DNA of 64,000 bases from NCBI GenBank assembly GCA_003280085.1, contig QCFY01000003.1, positions 62,001-126,000 on the forward strand, given 5' to 3'. Below are positions 11,187 through 19,749 of the stretch, piece by piece. How positions within the stretch are numbered: position 1 is the stretch's first letter; each line of letters begins with the position of its first letter. Position numbers and translations under genes: made by a program. This DNA is from Prochlorococcus sp. AG-363-O06. Lineage in GTDB: Bacteria > Cyanobacteriota > Cyanobacteriia > PCC-6307 > Cyanobiaceae. The notes under the pieces were generated by a model that saw only the letters and a list, made by a program, of their open reading frames with translations, did no database searches and was not told the DNA's origin.

Positions 11187-11771
11187 TCACTCTATATCTA
11201 TGTTCCAGCTCCCGATGTAGCTAGAGATGGGTAAGTCTCCAGGAGACTGGGCAGTAGCATTTAACTGGAACATGCCTGCTTGATTCGGGTTAAATATTTT
11301 CATTTGTATTGCGTAGGTTCCATCAACAGGTATTGGGGCTTTAGGGAATATCTCAATAAAGGATTGATCTTTTGAGATTTCAAAAATAGCGGGTAATTTT
11401 TTCGTGCATTTTGTTTTTGCAAGCATGCCGCCTAGTGTGGCATTGCATAAGGCTAATTTATTTTCTTTTATTTTTGCGTCAAAATAATCAGGAAAAGTAA
11501 TTTTTAATTTCAGAATTGCTGTGCGTCTATCTGTTGGTCTTAGAACGAATAAATAAGTCGAACGATTTCTTTTTTCTTTTGAACTCTGCCAGTAGTAAAG
11601 CCTTTTGTAGTTCCTATTATTATCCCATCTATATTCAAACATTGAAGGGTTGGCATGTACTTTATTAGCCTTATTAGCTGCATCTAGAAATATCAATGAA
11701 CCTGATAAGCCTAGGCATAATGCAAGAGTTGAGATTTTCTTGGAATCAGAAGCTTTGTGAATTTTAGCCAT
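11187..11771 (-). CDS. DUF2808-family exported protein
   Basis: A protein of 194 aa with an N-terminal signal or anchor (STLALCLGLSGSLIFLDAANKANKVHA). Most of the body matches the cyanobacterial DUF2808 pattern: the Tyr-rich RLYYWQSSKEKR, a beta-rich core with FPDYFDAKIKENKLALCN, and VDGTYAIQMKIFNPNQAGMFQL near the end. It probably lies in the periplasm or cell envelope; function is unknown. The leader contains a long hairpin (11793-11843). Confidence 0.75.
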   Translation of the reverse strand: MAKIHKASDSKKISTLALCLGLSGSLIFLDAANKANKVHANPSMFEYRWDNNRNYKRLYYWQSSKEKRNRSTYLFVLRPTDRRTAILKLKITFPDYFDAKIKENKLALCNATLGGMLAKTKCTKKLPAIFEISKDQSFIEIFPKAPIPVDGTYAIQMKIFNPNQAGMFQLNATAQSPGDLPISSYIGSWNIDIE

Positions 11772-11792
11772 TATGAAAGTTTTTGGTTTTTG

Positions 11793-11843
11793 TTGGACCT
11801 AGGAGTTTCAAGTAATTTAATTGTTATTTGCTCTTAGGTCCAA
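11793..11843 (-). promoter_or_regulatory. Long inverted repeat in the DUF2808 leader
   Basis: Arms TTGGACCTAGGAG (11793-11805) and CTCTTAGGTCCAA (11831-11843) pair over 13 positions with one G-U or mismatch; the spacer is 25 nt. It lies between aroH and the DUF2808 start, 21 nt from that ATG. No U-run follows on either strand, so it does not look like a normal terminator. A protein-binding dyad or 5'-UTR structure is possible. Confidence 0.4.
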
Positions 11844-11879
11844 AAAAGTGATTGGGCCAGCAAATTCAGTCATTTTCCT

Positions 11880-12257
11880 TTATCGATCGGGCCTCAATTG
11901 ACTTGCCTTGCCGAGATAGGGGTGCTGAGGTATTTGATTTGGTGGAAGAAGAACATGGGCAAGTGCTCGAATGCAATGTCGCAGATCCCCCTTGACTGTC
12001 ATTTGCTGACAGTCAAGGAGAGCAATGTTTTCCCAGCCAGGTTGTCTTCTAGCTATGGACGCAGGGAAGCATGCGTCTAGATCATTAGTTACAGAAAAGG
12101 TAATCGAAATAATTTGATCTGGACTGAGTTGATTCCGATTGATGAGCTCAAGGACTAGTTCACTAACAGCAGCTTCAATTAACTCCGAAGAATTTTCTTC
12201 GCAGGTGGTTGCGGCTCTAATAGCATGCAAATGTAGATCTTTGTTTTGTAGAACCAT
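11880..12257 (-). CDS. aroH: Chorismate mutase, AroH class
   Basis: A single-domain protein of 125 aa. It shows the AroH-class residues: HAIRAATTCEENS near the start, ISITFSVTNDLDACFPASIARR, and KGDLRHCIRALAHVL, whose arginines bind chorismate. It converts chorismate to prephenate for Phe and Tyr synthesis. It lies 3 nt downstream of sppA on the same strand, so the two are probably co-transcribed though unrelated in role. Confidence 0.92.
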   Translation of the reverse strand: MVLQNKDLHLHAIRAATTCEENSSELIEAAVSELVLELINRNQLSPDQIISITFSVTNDLDACFPASIARRQPGWENIALLDCQQMTVKGDLRHCIRALAHVLLPPNQIPQHPYLGKASQLRPDR

Positions 12258-12260
12258 TGG

Positions 12261-13073
12261 TTAAGGCCTATATAACCAAAGAATTTGACCGCTATTTTTT
12301 AACTCCATAGAAATCAGATCAAAAAGTTGGAAAAGTCCTTCCCCTCTGGGAATGATTCCCATGAACTTTTTTCTCGGTTTACCAAGAGTTACTGTTCGAA
12401 TATCCTCTTCGTCAAGATCAGCAAGTTTTGCCGCTAATTTTTTGGCATGCTCTTCATCACCTAGATCATCTATTAGTCCCAAGTCTTTTGCCTGTGACCC
12501 TGTAAAAACGCGCCCATCTGAAAAACTTTTAACTTTCTCAGGGCTTAGTTTGCGCCCTTCGGCAACAACATTCACAAATTGTTGATAGCTGCTATCAATT
12601 AAGGATTGGAGCAGTTGTCTTTCTTCAGAAGTAAGTGCCCTGTCAGGAGAGAGGATGTCCTTGAATGCACCACTTTTTATAGTTTCAAAACGGATGCCAA
12701 TTCGTTCAAGCAACTTTGAAAGATTATTGCCACGAAGAATTACACCGATTGAACCTGTAATGGTTCCTGGATTTGCAACAATTTTGTCAGCTGCAACCCC
12801 TACATACACTCCTCCAGAGGCTGAGATGTTGCCAAAGCTTGCAACGACATGGCACCCCTTCTTTCGCAACCTAAGAAGTGCTGAATGGATCTCTTGGCTG
12901 TCTCCAACGGTCCCTCCGGGACTGTCAATGCGTAAGAGCAAAGCAGGAAACTCTCTTTCTTCCACTTGCTTAATGGCTTTGAGAACTAGTTTGCGACTTT
13001 GGCCACCGATAGGGCCATCAATGATGATGCGTGCGATTTTTCTACGAGACTTGCGACGCAAGGGCCAGATCAT
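12261..13073 (-). CDS. sppA: Signal peptide peptidase SppA, short form
   Basis: A 270-aa ClpP-fold serine protease. It has RIDSPGGTVGDSQEIHSAL, the catalytic serine region GNISASGGVYVGVAADKIVANP and the GSIGVI strand. The length is that of the half-size bacterial SppA rather than the 67-kDa type. The start has a basic patch (RRKSRRKIARII) but no clear membrane helix. It would remove spent signal peptides; in cyanobacteria SppA has also been tied to antenna changes. Confidence 0.88.
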   Translation of the reverse strand: MIWPLRRKSRRKIARIIIDGPIGGQSRKLVLKAIKQVEEREFPALLLRIDSPGGTVGDSQEIHSALLRLRKKGCHVVASFGNISASGGVYVGVAADKIVANPGTITGSIGVILRGNNLSKLLERIGIRFETIKSGAFKDILSPDRALTSEERQLLQSLIDSSYQQFVNVVAEGRKLSPEKVKSFSDGRVFTGSQAKDLGLIDDLGDEEHAKKLAAKLADLDEEDIRTVTLGKPRKKFMGIIPRGEGLFQLFDLISMELKNSGQILWLYRP

Positions 13074-13127
13074 TTTGTTTTGGCGTATTTCTTCGGATAT
13101 TAAAAAGAAGGACTCCTGTCTGCCCTC

Positions 13128-14090
13128 ATGTTCTTAATTCGGAACTGGTTGTTAATGGTTTTGCCTTTCGCTCTTTGGGGTACGGCAATGGCAGCAATGG
13201 CACCTTTGGTCATCAGTGGTGGCCCATTTTTGGTGGCATTTTTACGACTTTTGCCGGCCGGCATGGCTGTTTTATTGGCAGTTCTTTTTTTGGGAAGGAG
13301 CTGGATTATTGCCAGAGCTGATTGGGGCTGGTTTTTAGTCTTTACCCTTGTAGATGCAACTCTTTTCCAGAGCTTTTTAGCAAGAGGGCTTGCTGAGACA
13401 GGAGCAGGTTTGGGTTCAGTACTTATTGACTCTCAGCCTTTAATAGTTGCTCTTTTGGCGCGAAGCCTTTTTGGCGAAGCAATAAATCCAATAGGTTGGA
13501 TTGGATTGACCATTGGGTTAGTGGGAATAGTTTTTTTAGGCGCTCCACCTGAAATCTTGAGCCAATGGTTCTTGTTGGGTGAATCATCGGTTTTAGAAAA
13601 TCTTTGGAATATTGGAGAACTTTGGATGCTTGGAGCAGCGCTTTCAATGGCATTGGGAACGGTATTAATACGCTTTGCTTGTAAAGAAAGTGACCCTGTG
13701 GCAGTTACAGGTTGGCATATGGTTTTAGGAAGTTTGCCTTTGTTGATTTCGCATCTCTTGGACAACAGTTCGCCTCTTTTGCCTGAATGGAATCTTCTTG
13801 AATGGGGATTGATGTCATATGCAAGCCTTTTTGGAGGAGCATTGGCGTATGGGTTGTTTTTTTGGTTTGCTAATCGAGAGGAGTTAACAAGTTTCACGAC
13901 ACTTGCTTTCTTAACGCCTGTGTTTGCCCTGGCTACTGGAGGTTTCTGGCTTGGGGAAAGGCTTGATTCATTTCAATGGCTCGGGGTTTTTCTGGTTCTG
14001 GTCTCAGTTGTTTTGGTTAGTCAAAGACGACGGTTTTGGGAACCAAGCTCATTTGACTCAGATTTTTTGAATGGAGGATTCGGGGAATGA
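13128..14090 (+). CDS. EamA/DMT-family transporter
   Basis: A very hydrophobic 320-aa protein with about ten membrane helices and two EamA repeats. Typical motifs are FALWGTAMAAMAPLV at the start, the repeat end NPIGWIGLTIGLVGIVFLG, and GEREDS-type GERLDSFQWLGVFLVLVSVVLV at the second. It is a drug/metabolite exporter with unknown substrate. It overlaps the next gene by 4 nt (ATGA), so it is coupled to the glycosyltransferase genes. It is divergent from sppA across a 54-nt gap. Confidence 0.88.
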   Translation: MFLIRNWLLMVLPFALWGTAMAAMAPLVISGGPFLVAFLRLLPAGMAVLLAVLFLGRSWIIARADWGWFLVFTLVDATLFQSFLARGLAETGAGLGSVLIDSQPLIVALLARSLFGEAINPIGWIGLTIGLVGIVFLGAPPEILSQWFLLGESSVLENLWNIGELWMLGAALSMALGTVLIRFACKESDPVAVTGWHMVLGSLPLLISHLLDNSSPLLPEWNLLEWGLMSYASLFGGALAYGLFFWFANREELTSFTTLAFLTPVFALATGGFWLGERLDSFQWLGVFLVLVSVVLVSQRRRFWEPSSFDSDFLNGGFGE

Positions 14091-15187
14091 CATTCCAACC
14101 TCTTGAGTTGGTTCTGATTAGTACTCCTATTGGCTTTTTAGGAAGCGGCAAAGGAGGGGGAGTCGAATTGACTATCTCTTCTCTCGTGAAAGGCCTTTTG
14201 GCTTTAAATCACAAGGTAACTTTGGTTGCGCCAGAAGGGTCTTTCTTGCCCTCTGGGTGCTCTAAGGCCCAAGTTATTCATGTTTCTGGAGTTGATCAAC
14301 CAAGTTGGCAGCATCGTCCTTTGGAAGCTCCTGTTCAGATTCCTTGTGATGGAGTCTTGCCAAAATTAATTTCAAAAGCCCTTGAGGTTGGAAGAGATGC
14401 AGATGCAGTGTTGAACTTTGGCTATGATTGGCTGCCAGTTTGGTTGACTTCAAGAGTAGAAGTTGCCTTATTTCATCTAATTAGTATGGGTAATGTCTCT
14501 AATGCGATGAAAAGTGAAATTGAAGAATTATTTAAGTATCAGAAAGGAAGGCTGGCATTTCATACCTATAGACAAGCTTCAGATTATTCACTCTCTAGCC
14601 AGCCAATTGTTCTTGGGAATGGATTCGATTTAAGTAATTATAATTTTCAATTAGATAATACAGGCCCTTTGGGTTGGGCAGGACGCGTTGCGCCTGAAAA
14701 AGGTTTGGAAGATGCAGTTTCTGTTGCTTCATCTCTTGGAGATAAGTTATTGGTCTGGGGAATTATTGAAGATCCTGAATATGCCTCTGAAATTGAAAAA
14801 AGCTGTTCAGAAGGAATAATTGAATGGAGAGGATTTTTAAAGACAAATGATTTTCAAAAGGAATTAGGAGCATGCAGGGCTTTCTTGAATACTCCTAAAT
14901 GGAACGAAGCGTATGGAAATGTTGTTGTAGAAGCTTTGGCTTGTGGAGTTCCTGTTGTGGCTTACGATCGAGGAGGGCCTGGAGAGTTGATAATTCAAGG
15001 CCTTACAGGCTTTTTGGTTACACCAGATGATGTCAACTCTATGAAGAAAGCTGTATCCCAAATAGTTCGGATTAACCGTAAAGATTGTCGCTCTTGGGTT
15101 GAAAGGTCGGCTTCTCATGAAAATTTTGCAAGGAGCATTGTCAATTGGATAAAAGGCGACATAAGTATCAGGCGTGCTTATATTTAA
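14087..15187 (+). CDS. Glycosyltransferase, GT4 family
   Basis: This 366-aa protein has the GT-B fold signs. An N-terminal glycine-rich GFLGSGKGGGVELTISSLVKGL fits the acceptor domain. A donor domain holds WAGRVAPEKGLEDAV and the E-x7-E region EAYGNVVVEALACGVPVVAYDRGGPGELI near residue 270-300. The sugar and acceptor cannot be read from sequence. It sits between an EamA transporter and an ArnT-like transferase, which suggests an envelope glycan or lipid decoration pathway. Confidence 0.9.
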   Translation: MTFQPLELVLISTPIGFLGSGKGGGVELTISSLVKGLLALNHKVTLVAPEGSFLPSGCSKAQVIHVSGVDQPSWQHRPLEAPVQIPCDGVLPKLISKALEVGRDADAVLNFGYDWLPVWLTSRVEVALFHLISMGNVSNAMKSEIEELFKYQKGRLAFHTYRQASDYSLSSQPIVLGNGFDLSNYNFQLDNTGPLGWAGRVAPEKGLEDAVSVASSLGDKLLVWGIIEDPEYASEIEKSCSEGIIEWRGFLKTNDFQKELGACRAFLNTPKWNEAYGNVVVEALACGVPVVAYDRGGPGELIIQGLTGFLVTPDDVNSMKKAVSQIVRINRKDCRSWVERSASHENFARSIVNWIKGDISIRRAYI

Positions 15188-15196
15188 GTAATTCAA

Positions 15197-17041
15197 GTGA
15201 AAAGCTCTAAAAAGAATGGAGTTGAAGCATCTTTGAGAGAACGCAAAAAAGCTTTTTGGTTGATATTGGGTTTAGGACTAGCTATTTGCGTTTGGGATTT
15301 GGGCAATACAGGTTTAGTAGATGAGACGCCCCCTCTCTTTGCGGCTGCGGGACGCGCAATGAGTTCAACAGGAGATTGGCTTACCCCTCGGGTTAATGGC
15401 CTTACTCGCTTTGATAAGCCTCCTTTGGTTTATTGGCTGATGGGCATTGGTTACTCTTTGCCTCTAAACGACCTCTGGGATCCCTTAGGTACTTGGGCAG
15501 CACGCTTACCTTCTGCTTTTTCAACAGTTCTGTTGATGCTGTTTATTGGTGACACCGTCATAGCTTTTCCGCAACAGACTGACAATTTCTCATTGCGCAC
15601 AGGTATTACGGCGGCATTGGTTTTTGGCCTATCACCTTTGGTTTTAATTTGGAGCCGTATAGCTGTTAGTGATGCGTTGCTTTGTAGTACTTTCGGGTTG
15701 AGCATGCTTCTGAATTGGAGGAGATACGCCAATCCTGGAAATCAATCTTGGTGGCCTGCCTGGTTTGTTTTGGGCTTAGCTGTACTTACTAAAGGACCAG
15801 TCTCGTTGGTTTTAATGGGACTGGTCCTTTTTTCTTTTGGTTTATATCAAGGGCAACTTGGATTGTTATGGAAGAGGTTGTCTCCTTTGCGGGGTTTACT
15901 TGTTACATTGCTTGTAAGTCTTCCTTGGTATTTAATAGAATTACTTGTTGAGGGTAAACCTTTTTTTGATAGTTTCTTTGGTTATCATAACTTACAAAGA
16001 TTCACTTCAGTTGTAAATAATCATCATGAGCCTTGGTGGTTTTTTCTTTTAGTGCTTGTTATGGCTTCTCTTCCTTTTACCCCATTATTATTTTTAAGCT
16101 TATTTAGAGTGTTTAATCCTTTCTCTCCAAGGATGGATTTTGATTTGAATCAAGATCCTAACCAGTCTTTGAAGAGTTTTTCAGCTATTTGGCTTATTGC
16201 TATTCTGTTTTTCTTCACATGCTCTGCAACTAAACTTCCAAGCTATTGGCTACCTGCAACCCCTGCTGCATCATTGCTTATATCCTTATCACTTAACGAA
16301 TCCAATCAAGAATTAAAAGCATTTAAAATTGCCTGGCTTGGCTCAATATTTTGTGCTTTTACAATTTCGATAGTTTTATTGACATTCCCTTTTTGGACTC
16401 ACTTTATTAGTGACCCTGAAATGCCAACTCTAGCCTTTGAATTGATAGAAAGTAAGCTTGTATTAAGAGCAGGGTTGTTTTTTGCATTTGTTGCAATATC
16501 TGGATTGATATTCTCTTATAGGCTTAAGCCATGGAGGCTGTTTGCAATACAATTTCCAATTTTATTTTTCCACCTTTTTTCTATTCTGCCAATATTCAAA
16601 ATTGGGGATTCTGTAAGGCATTTGCCTATAAGGAATGCCGCCAAATTAATGATTGCCAATCAGAGGAGGGGTGAACCTTTAGCAATGATTGGAGTAGTAA
16701 AGCCTTCATTACATTTTTATACTAATCAGGTAATTGTTTATGAGGGTAGGGAAGCGCGAGCTCTTGTAAATCTTTCCGATCGATTGTGGAATGAAAGAAG
16801 AAAGAGTTGGATTGGGAGGCCAATTTCTGGCCAAGGGGGAGCACCTACTGTTTTGATTTTGATAGATAGATACACTATTAAACGCTCTTATTGGTCAAGT
16901 ATTAAACGTGAAGTGATAGGTCAATATGGGATTTATAGTGTTTGGCGCTTGAATCGTCTTGATCTTGATAAAAGTGCTAATAAGTTGGTTCGTAAGGGCA
17001 TATCTCCAGATTGGAAGTTTCCTAGGCCAGAAAGATTTTAG
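15197..17041 (+). CDS. ArnT-like (GT39/GT83) membrane glycosyltransferase
   Basis: A 614-aa multi-pass protein with a GTG start. Near residue 42 it has the DETPPLFAAAGRAMSSTGDW box and then RFDKPPLVYWLMG, which are the lumenal acidic motif and donor-site motif of ArnT/PMT-type enzymes that use polyprenyl-phosphate sugars. About eleven membrane helices precede a soluble C-terminal part (about 490-614). It probably adds a sugar to a lipid, protein or glycan on the outer side of the membrane. A strong terminator-like hairpin lies inside the gene (see 15791-15838). Confidence 0.85.
   Translation: MKSSKKNGVEASLRERKKAFWLILGLGLAICVWDLGNTGLVDETPPLFAAAGRAMSSTGDWLTPRVNGLTRFDKPPLVYWLMGIGYSLPLNDLWDPLGTWAARLPSAFSTVLLMLFIGDTVIAFPQQTDNFSLRTGITAALVFGLSPLVLIWSRIAVSDALLCSTFGLSMLLNWRRYANPGNQSWWPAWFVLGLAVLTKGPVSLVLMGLVLFSFGLYQGQLGLLWKRLSPLRGLLVTLLVSLPWYLIELLVEGKPFFDSFFGYHNLQRFTSVVNNHHEPWWFFLLVLVMASLPFTPLLFLSLFRVFNPFSPRMDFDLNQDPNQSLKSFSAIWLIAILFFFTCSATKLPSYWLPATPAASLLISLSLNESNQELKAFKIAWLGSIFCAFTISIVLLTFPFWTHFISDPEMPTLAFELIESKLVLRAGLFFAFVAISGLIFSYRLKPWRLFAIQFPILFFHLFSILPIFKIGDSVRHLPIRNAAKLMIANQRRGEPLAMIGVVKPSLHFYTNQVIVYEGREARALVNLSDRLWNERRKSWIGRPISGQGGAPTVLILIDRYTIKRSYWSSIKREVIGQYGIYSVWRLNRLDLDKSANKLVRKGISPDWKFPRPERF
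15791..15838 (+). terminator. Terminator-like hairpin inside the ArnT-like gene
   Basis: A perfect 12-bp inverted repeat: AAAGGACCAGTC (15791-15802) and GACTGGTCCTTT (15819-15830), 16-nt loop, followed by TTTCTTTT. This has the look of a Rho-independent terminator on the plus strand, but it lies at codons 199-212 of an intact 614-codon gene. Whether it stops transcription is not shown by sequence; translating ribosomes might mask it. Confidence 0.45.
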
Positions 17042-17082
17042 CTTCGTATAATTTTAACTTAGCTTCTAAAGTAAGTTTTGCT

Positions 17083-17598
17083 TTAAAGCATATTCCTTTT
17101 GCAAAAACTACAAACTCCCCAAAGTATTAGTTCCCCTGCAGGAGAAGGGCTTCCACACTTACCACAGTTGTCAATGCCATGTACATCAGCTCTGCTTGGG
17201 TGTTTGTCCCAAATACTGATCTCACTTTCTTGTTTCTTTGTTGAAGTGGCAAAGTGTAGTTGAATTTTTAAATTCCTCACCCTATATCCTTTGGCTTGAA
17301 TAGCAGCTAAAAGTTGAATTCTGGTGTATTGGAGTGCTTGCAACCATTGGGGATGGCTTGCCCCTATTATTAAAGTTTCTTGTTTTAGGCTTAAAGGTTG
17401 ACAATTCTTAGCTAATTGTTCTCCGCATAATTTTGGCCAGTCTTGCCAAAGGCCAGCAAGGCTGCCATCCCTTTTCCAGGAAGCTTTTACGGCGGAAATG
17501 CAGCTCGAAATTTCACTAAGAGGTGCGCTTGCTTTTCTTTGTGCAAAGTCTTTTTTGGGTCTTTTTTGATCGGTTTTTTTAGCTTTTGCTTTGTCCAT
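17083..17598 (-). CDS. DUF721/DciA-like protein with C-terminal zinc ribbon
   Basis: A protein of 171 aa. The N-terminus is Lys-rich. Residues about 30-115 match the DUF721 domain (ASWKRDGSLAGLWQDWPKLCGEQLAKNCQP, then TLIIGASHPQWLQALQYTRIQLL). This domain defines DciA, the replicative helicase operator of bacteria that lack DnaC. A C-terminal zinc ribbon with C145/C148 and C163/C166 (CGKC and CSFC) follows. The DciA role is inferred from the domain. The gene stands alone, divergent from the PspA gene. Confidence 0.75.
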   Translation of the reverse strand: MDKAKAKKTDQKRPKKDFAQRKASAPLSEISSCISAVKASWKRDGSLAGLWQDWPKLCGEQLAKNCQPLSLKQETLIIGASHPQWLQALQYTRIQLLAAIQAKGYRVRNLKIQLHFATSTKKQESEISIWDKHPSRADVHGIDNCGKCGSPSPAGELILWGVCSFCKRNML

Positions 17599-17664
17599 CT
17601 AATAACTCTAGGTGGAGTATTTGGTTTAGCTCGCTAGCCTCCAAGGATATGTGATGTATGCCCT

Positions 17665-18471
17665 ATGGGCTTTTTTGATCGCCTTAGCCGTTTGCTTAGA
17701 GCAAATCTCAATGATCTTGTTAGCAAGGCTGAAGATCCTGTAAAAATCCTTGAACAGTCAGTTGCTGACATGCAATCTGATTTGGTCAAGCTTCGTCAGG
17801 CTGTGGCTATGGCGATTTCCAGTCAGAAAAGACTTCGTTCGCAAGCAGATCAGGCTAAATCTCAAGTTGAAACTTGGTATAAGAGAGCTGAGCTGGCACT
17901 TCAAAAGGGAGAAGAAGATCTTGCAAGGGAGGCTCTTAGTCGAAGAAAAACTTTTCTGGAATCTTCGACTGCCCTTACAAATCAACTGCAAGCTCAAGAA
18001 GGTCAAGTGGAGATGCTTAAACGTAGTCTTGTTGCGCTTGAAGGGAAGATTGCAGAGGCAAAAACAAAGAAAGACATGTTGAAGGCACGTGCTCAGGCTG
18101 CGCAGGCACAGCAGCAGTTGCAAAGTGCTGTGGGGAACATGGGAGCTAATTCTTCAATGGCTGCATTTGAAAGAATGGAGGATAAGGTTCAGGCTTTAGA
18201 AGCATCTAGTCAGGCAGCTGCAGAACTCGCTGGTGCCGACTTAGAGAGTCAATTTGTGGCTTTAGAAGGTGGGGATGATATAGACGATGAATTAACTGTT
18301 TTACGACGAAAGTTAAAAGGAGGTGCAGAAGCAGTTGCTTTACCTGCGGCTGAGGGGTTTTCTTCTAATCAAATCGATAAGAATGGCTCACGTTTAGATG
18401 TTCAGCCAGTCAATGTGGAAGAGGTTGATGCTGATTTGGAAGAGTTAAAACGTTCGATTGATAAGTTATGA
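17665..18471 (+). CDS. PspA/Vipp1 (IM30) membrane-associated protein
   Basis: A 268-aa, almost fully alpha-helical protein. It starts MGFFDRLSRLLRANLNDLVSKAEDPVKILEQ, the amphipathic lipid-binding helix and first PspA core. Long coiled coils follow (about residues 30-190), and an acidic C-terminal tail ends in EEVDADLEELKRSIDKL. The extra C-terminal helix fits Vipp1, which forms ring or rod assemblies that keep thylakoids intact, but a PspA label is equally safe. It stands as the first of a short plus-strand run with the aminotransferase and birA. Confidence 0.88.
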   Translation: MGFFDRLSRLLRANLNDLVSKAEDPVKILEQSVADMQSDLVKLRQAVAMAISSQKRLRSQADQAKSQVETWYKRAELALQKGEEDLAREALSRRKTFLESSTALTNQLQAQEGQVEMLKRSLVALEGKIAEAKTKKDMLKARAQAAQAQQQLQSAVGNMGANSSMAAFERMEDKVQALEASSQAAAELAGADLESQFVALEGGDDIDDELTVLRRKLKGGAEAVALPAAEGFSSNQIDKNGSRLDVQPVNVEEVDADLEELKRSIDKL

Positions 18472-18552
18472 GTTTCGACTGGATTGCATCATCCTCTTTT
18501 GATCTTTATGCTTATCCTTGCCTGATTCAACAAATTAAATAGGGACTGCTAT

Positions 18553-19749
18553 ATGGCGATCTCTAAAAGGGTGAAGCAATTAGGGGCGGGAGTCTTTGCA
18601 CGTAATGATTTTCGTAAGCAGGCTTATCAACGTGAAGCTTTAGAAAAGGATTTGCTTCCGTTGATTGATCTGTCATTAGGATCTTCCGATCTTTTGCCAC
18701 CTCCAGTTGTAGTTAAGGCTATCCAGAGTGCATTTGAGCTAAAGAGCAGTTCTTCTTATTGTCTCCATGCTTCTACCAAGCCTTTCCGTGATGCTGTTGC
18801 ATTATGGATACAAAGACGTTTTGGGGTAAAAGTTGATTCTGAGAAGGAGGTGTTGCTGTTGGTTGGCTCCCAAGAAGGTACTGCGCATTTACCTCTTGCG
18901 GTATTGAATCAAGGTCAATCAGGTTTAATTCTTGACCCTTCATATCCATCCCATAAGGCAGGTTTACTCCTTGCAGGTGCCAATATCGAAACTCTTGTTC
19001 TTAAGGCTAGTCAGCTATGGAAACCAGATATTAATTCCTTGACATGTAGTCAATGGGATCAGCTACGTCTAATAATCTTTGGCTTCCCTCATAATCCAAC
19101 GGCTCAAGTTGGTTCACAGTGTTGGCTTGATGAAATTATGGAAAATGGCAAAAAGCATCAAGTTGTGATTGCTCATGATAATCCCTATTTTGACCTTGCT
19201 CTTGATGGGCAGGCCCCATCTTTAATGCGCTGTACTGGTTGGCGTGAATGGGGGATTGAGTTTTTCTCTTTTTCTAAGGGTTGGTGTATGGGTGGTTTTA
19301 GACTTGCATTTGCAGTAGGAGCTGAATCAATTATCTCTGCGCTTAAGCAGGTAAAGGGAGTGATTGATTTTAATCAATCATTGGCTATTCAGGCAGGGGG
19401 AATTGCGGCCCTATCCATTGCAGATGATTGGCCCTCTTTCATTCTGGAAACCTATCGAGAGAGGCGTGATAAGGCAGTAGCCAAGCTGAAGGAGCTTGGT
19501 TGGCCAGTTGATTCTCCTTCCATGGCTATGTATCTTTGGGCGTCATTGCCTTCATGGGCCAAAGCACAAGGGTTAACTGATGAGGAATTTGCAGCAAAAC
19601 TTTTGAGTCATACGGGCATAGCTGTAACACCAGGGTCTGGTTTTGGTATCGGTGGTGATGGGTGGTTGAGGATTGCATTGGTTAGACCTGCAGCTGAGAT
19701 CGAGAATGCAATAGATCAAATGAAGCCTTGGTGGAATGTCAACAGTTAA
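18553..19749 (+). CDS. Class I/II PLP-dependent aminotransferase
   Basis: A 398-aa protein of fold type I. The Schiff-base lysine lies in FSFSKGWCMGGFRLAFAVG near residue 240, the substrate arginine in WLRIALVRP near residue 375. FGFPHNPTAQVGS and IAHDNPYFDL carry the PLP-contacting Asn and Asp/Tyr. The overall pattern resembles LL-diaminopimelate or alanine/aspartate aminotransferases, but the substrate cannot be fixed. It overlaps birA by 14 nt. Confidence 0.85.
   Translation: MAISKRVKQLGAGVFARNDFRKQAYQREALEKDLLPLIDLSLGSSDLLPPPVVVKAIQSAFELKSSSSYCLHASTKPFRDAVALWIQRRFGVKVDSEKEVLLLVGSQEGTAHLPLAVLNQGQSGLILDPSYPSHKAGLLLAGANIETLVLKASQLWKPDINSLTCSQWDQLRLIIFGFPHNPTAQVGSQCWLDEIMENGKKHQVVIAHDNPYFDLALDGQAPSLMRCTGWREWGIEFFSFSKGWCMGGFRLAFAVGAESIISALKQVKGVIDFNQSLAIQAGGIAALSIADDWPSFILETYRERRDKAVAKLKELGWPVDSPSMAMYLWASLPSWAKAQGLTDEEFAAKLLSHTGIAVTPGSGFGIGGDGWLRIALVRPAAEIENAIDQMKPWWNVNS

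Noticed and set aside
18468-18542. 24-aa frame that overlaps the PspA stop as ATGA
   Set aside because: Too short, no conserved pattern, and it could be chance in the leader of the aminotransferase gene.
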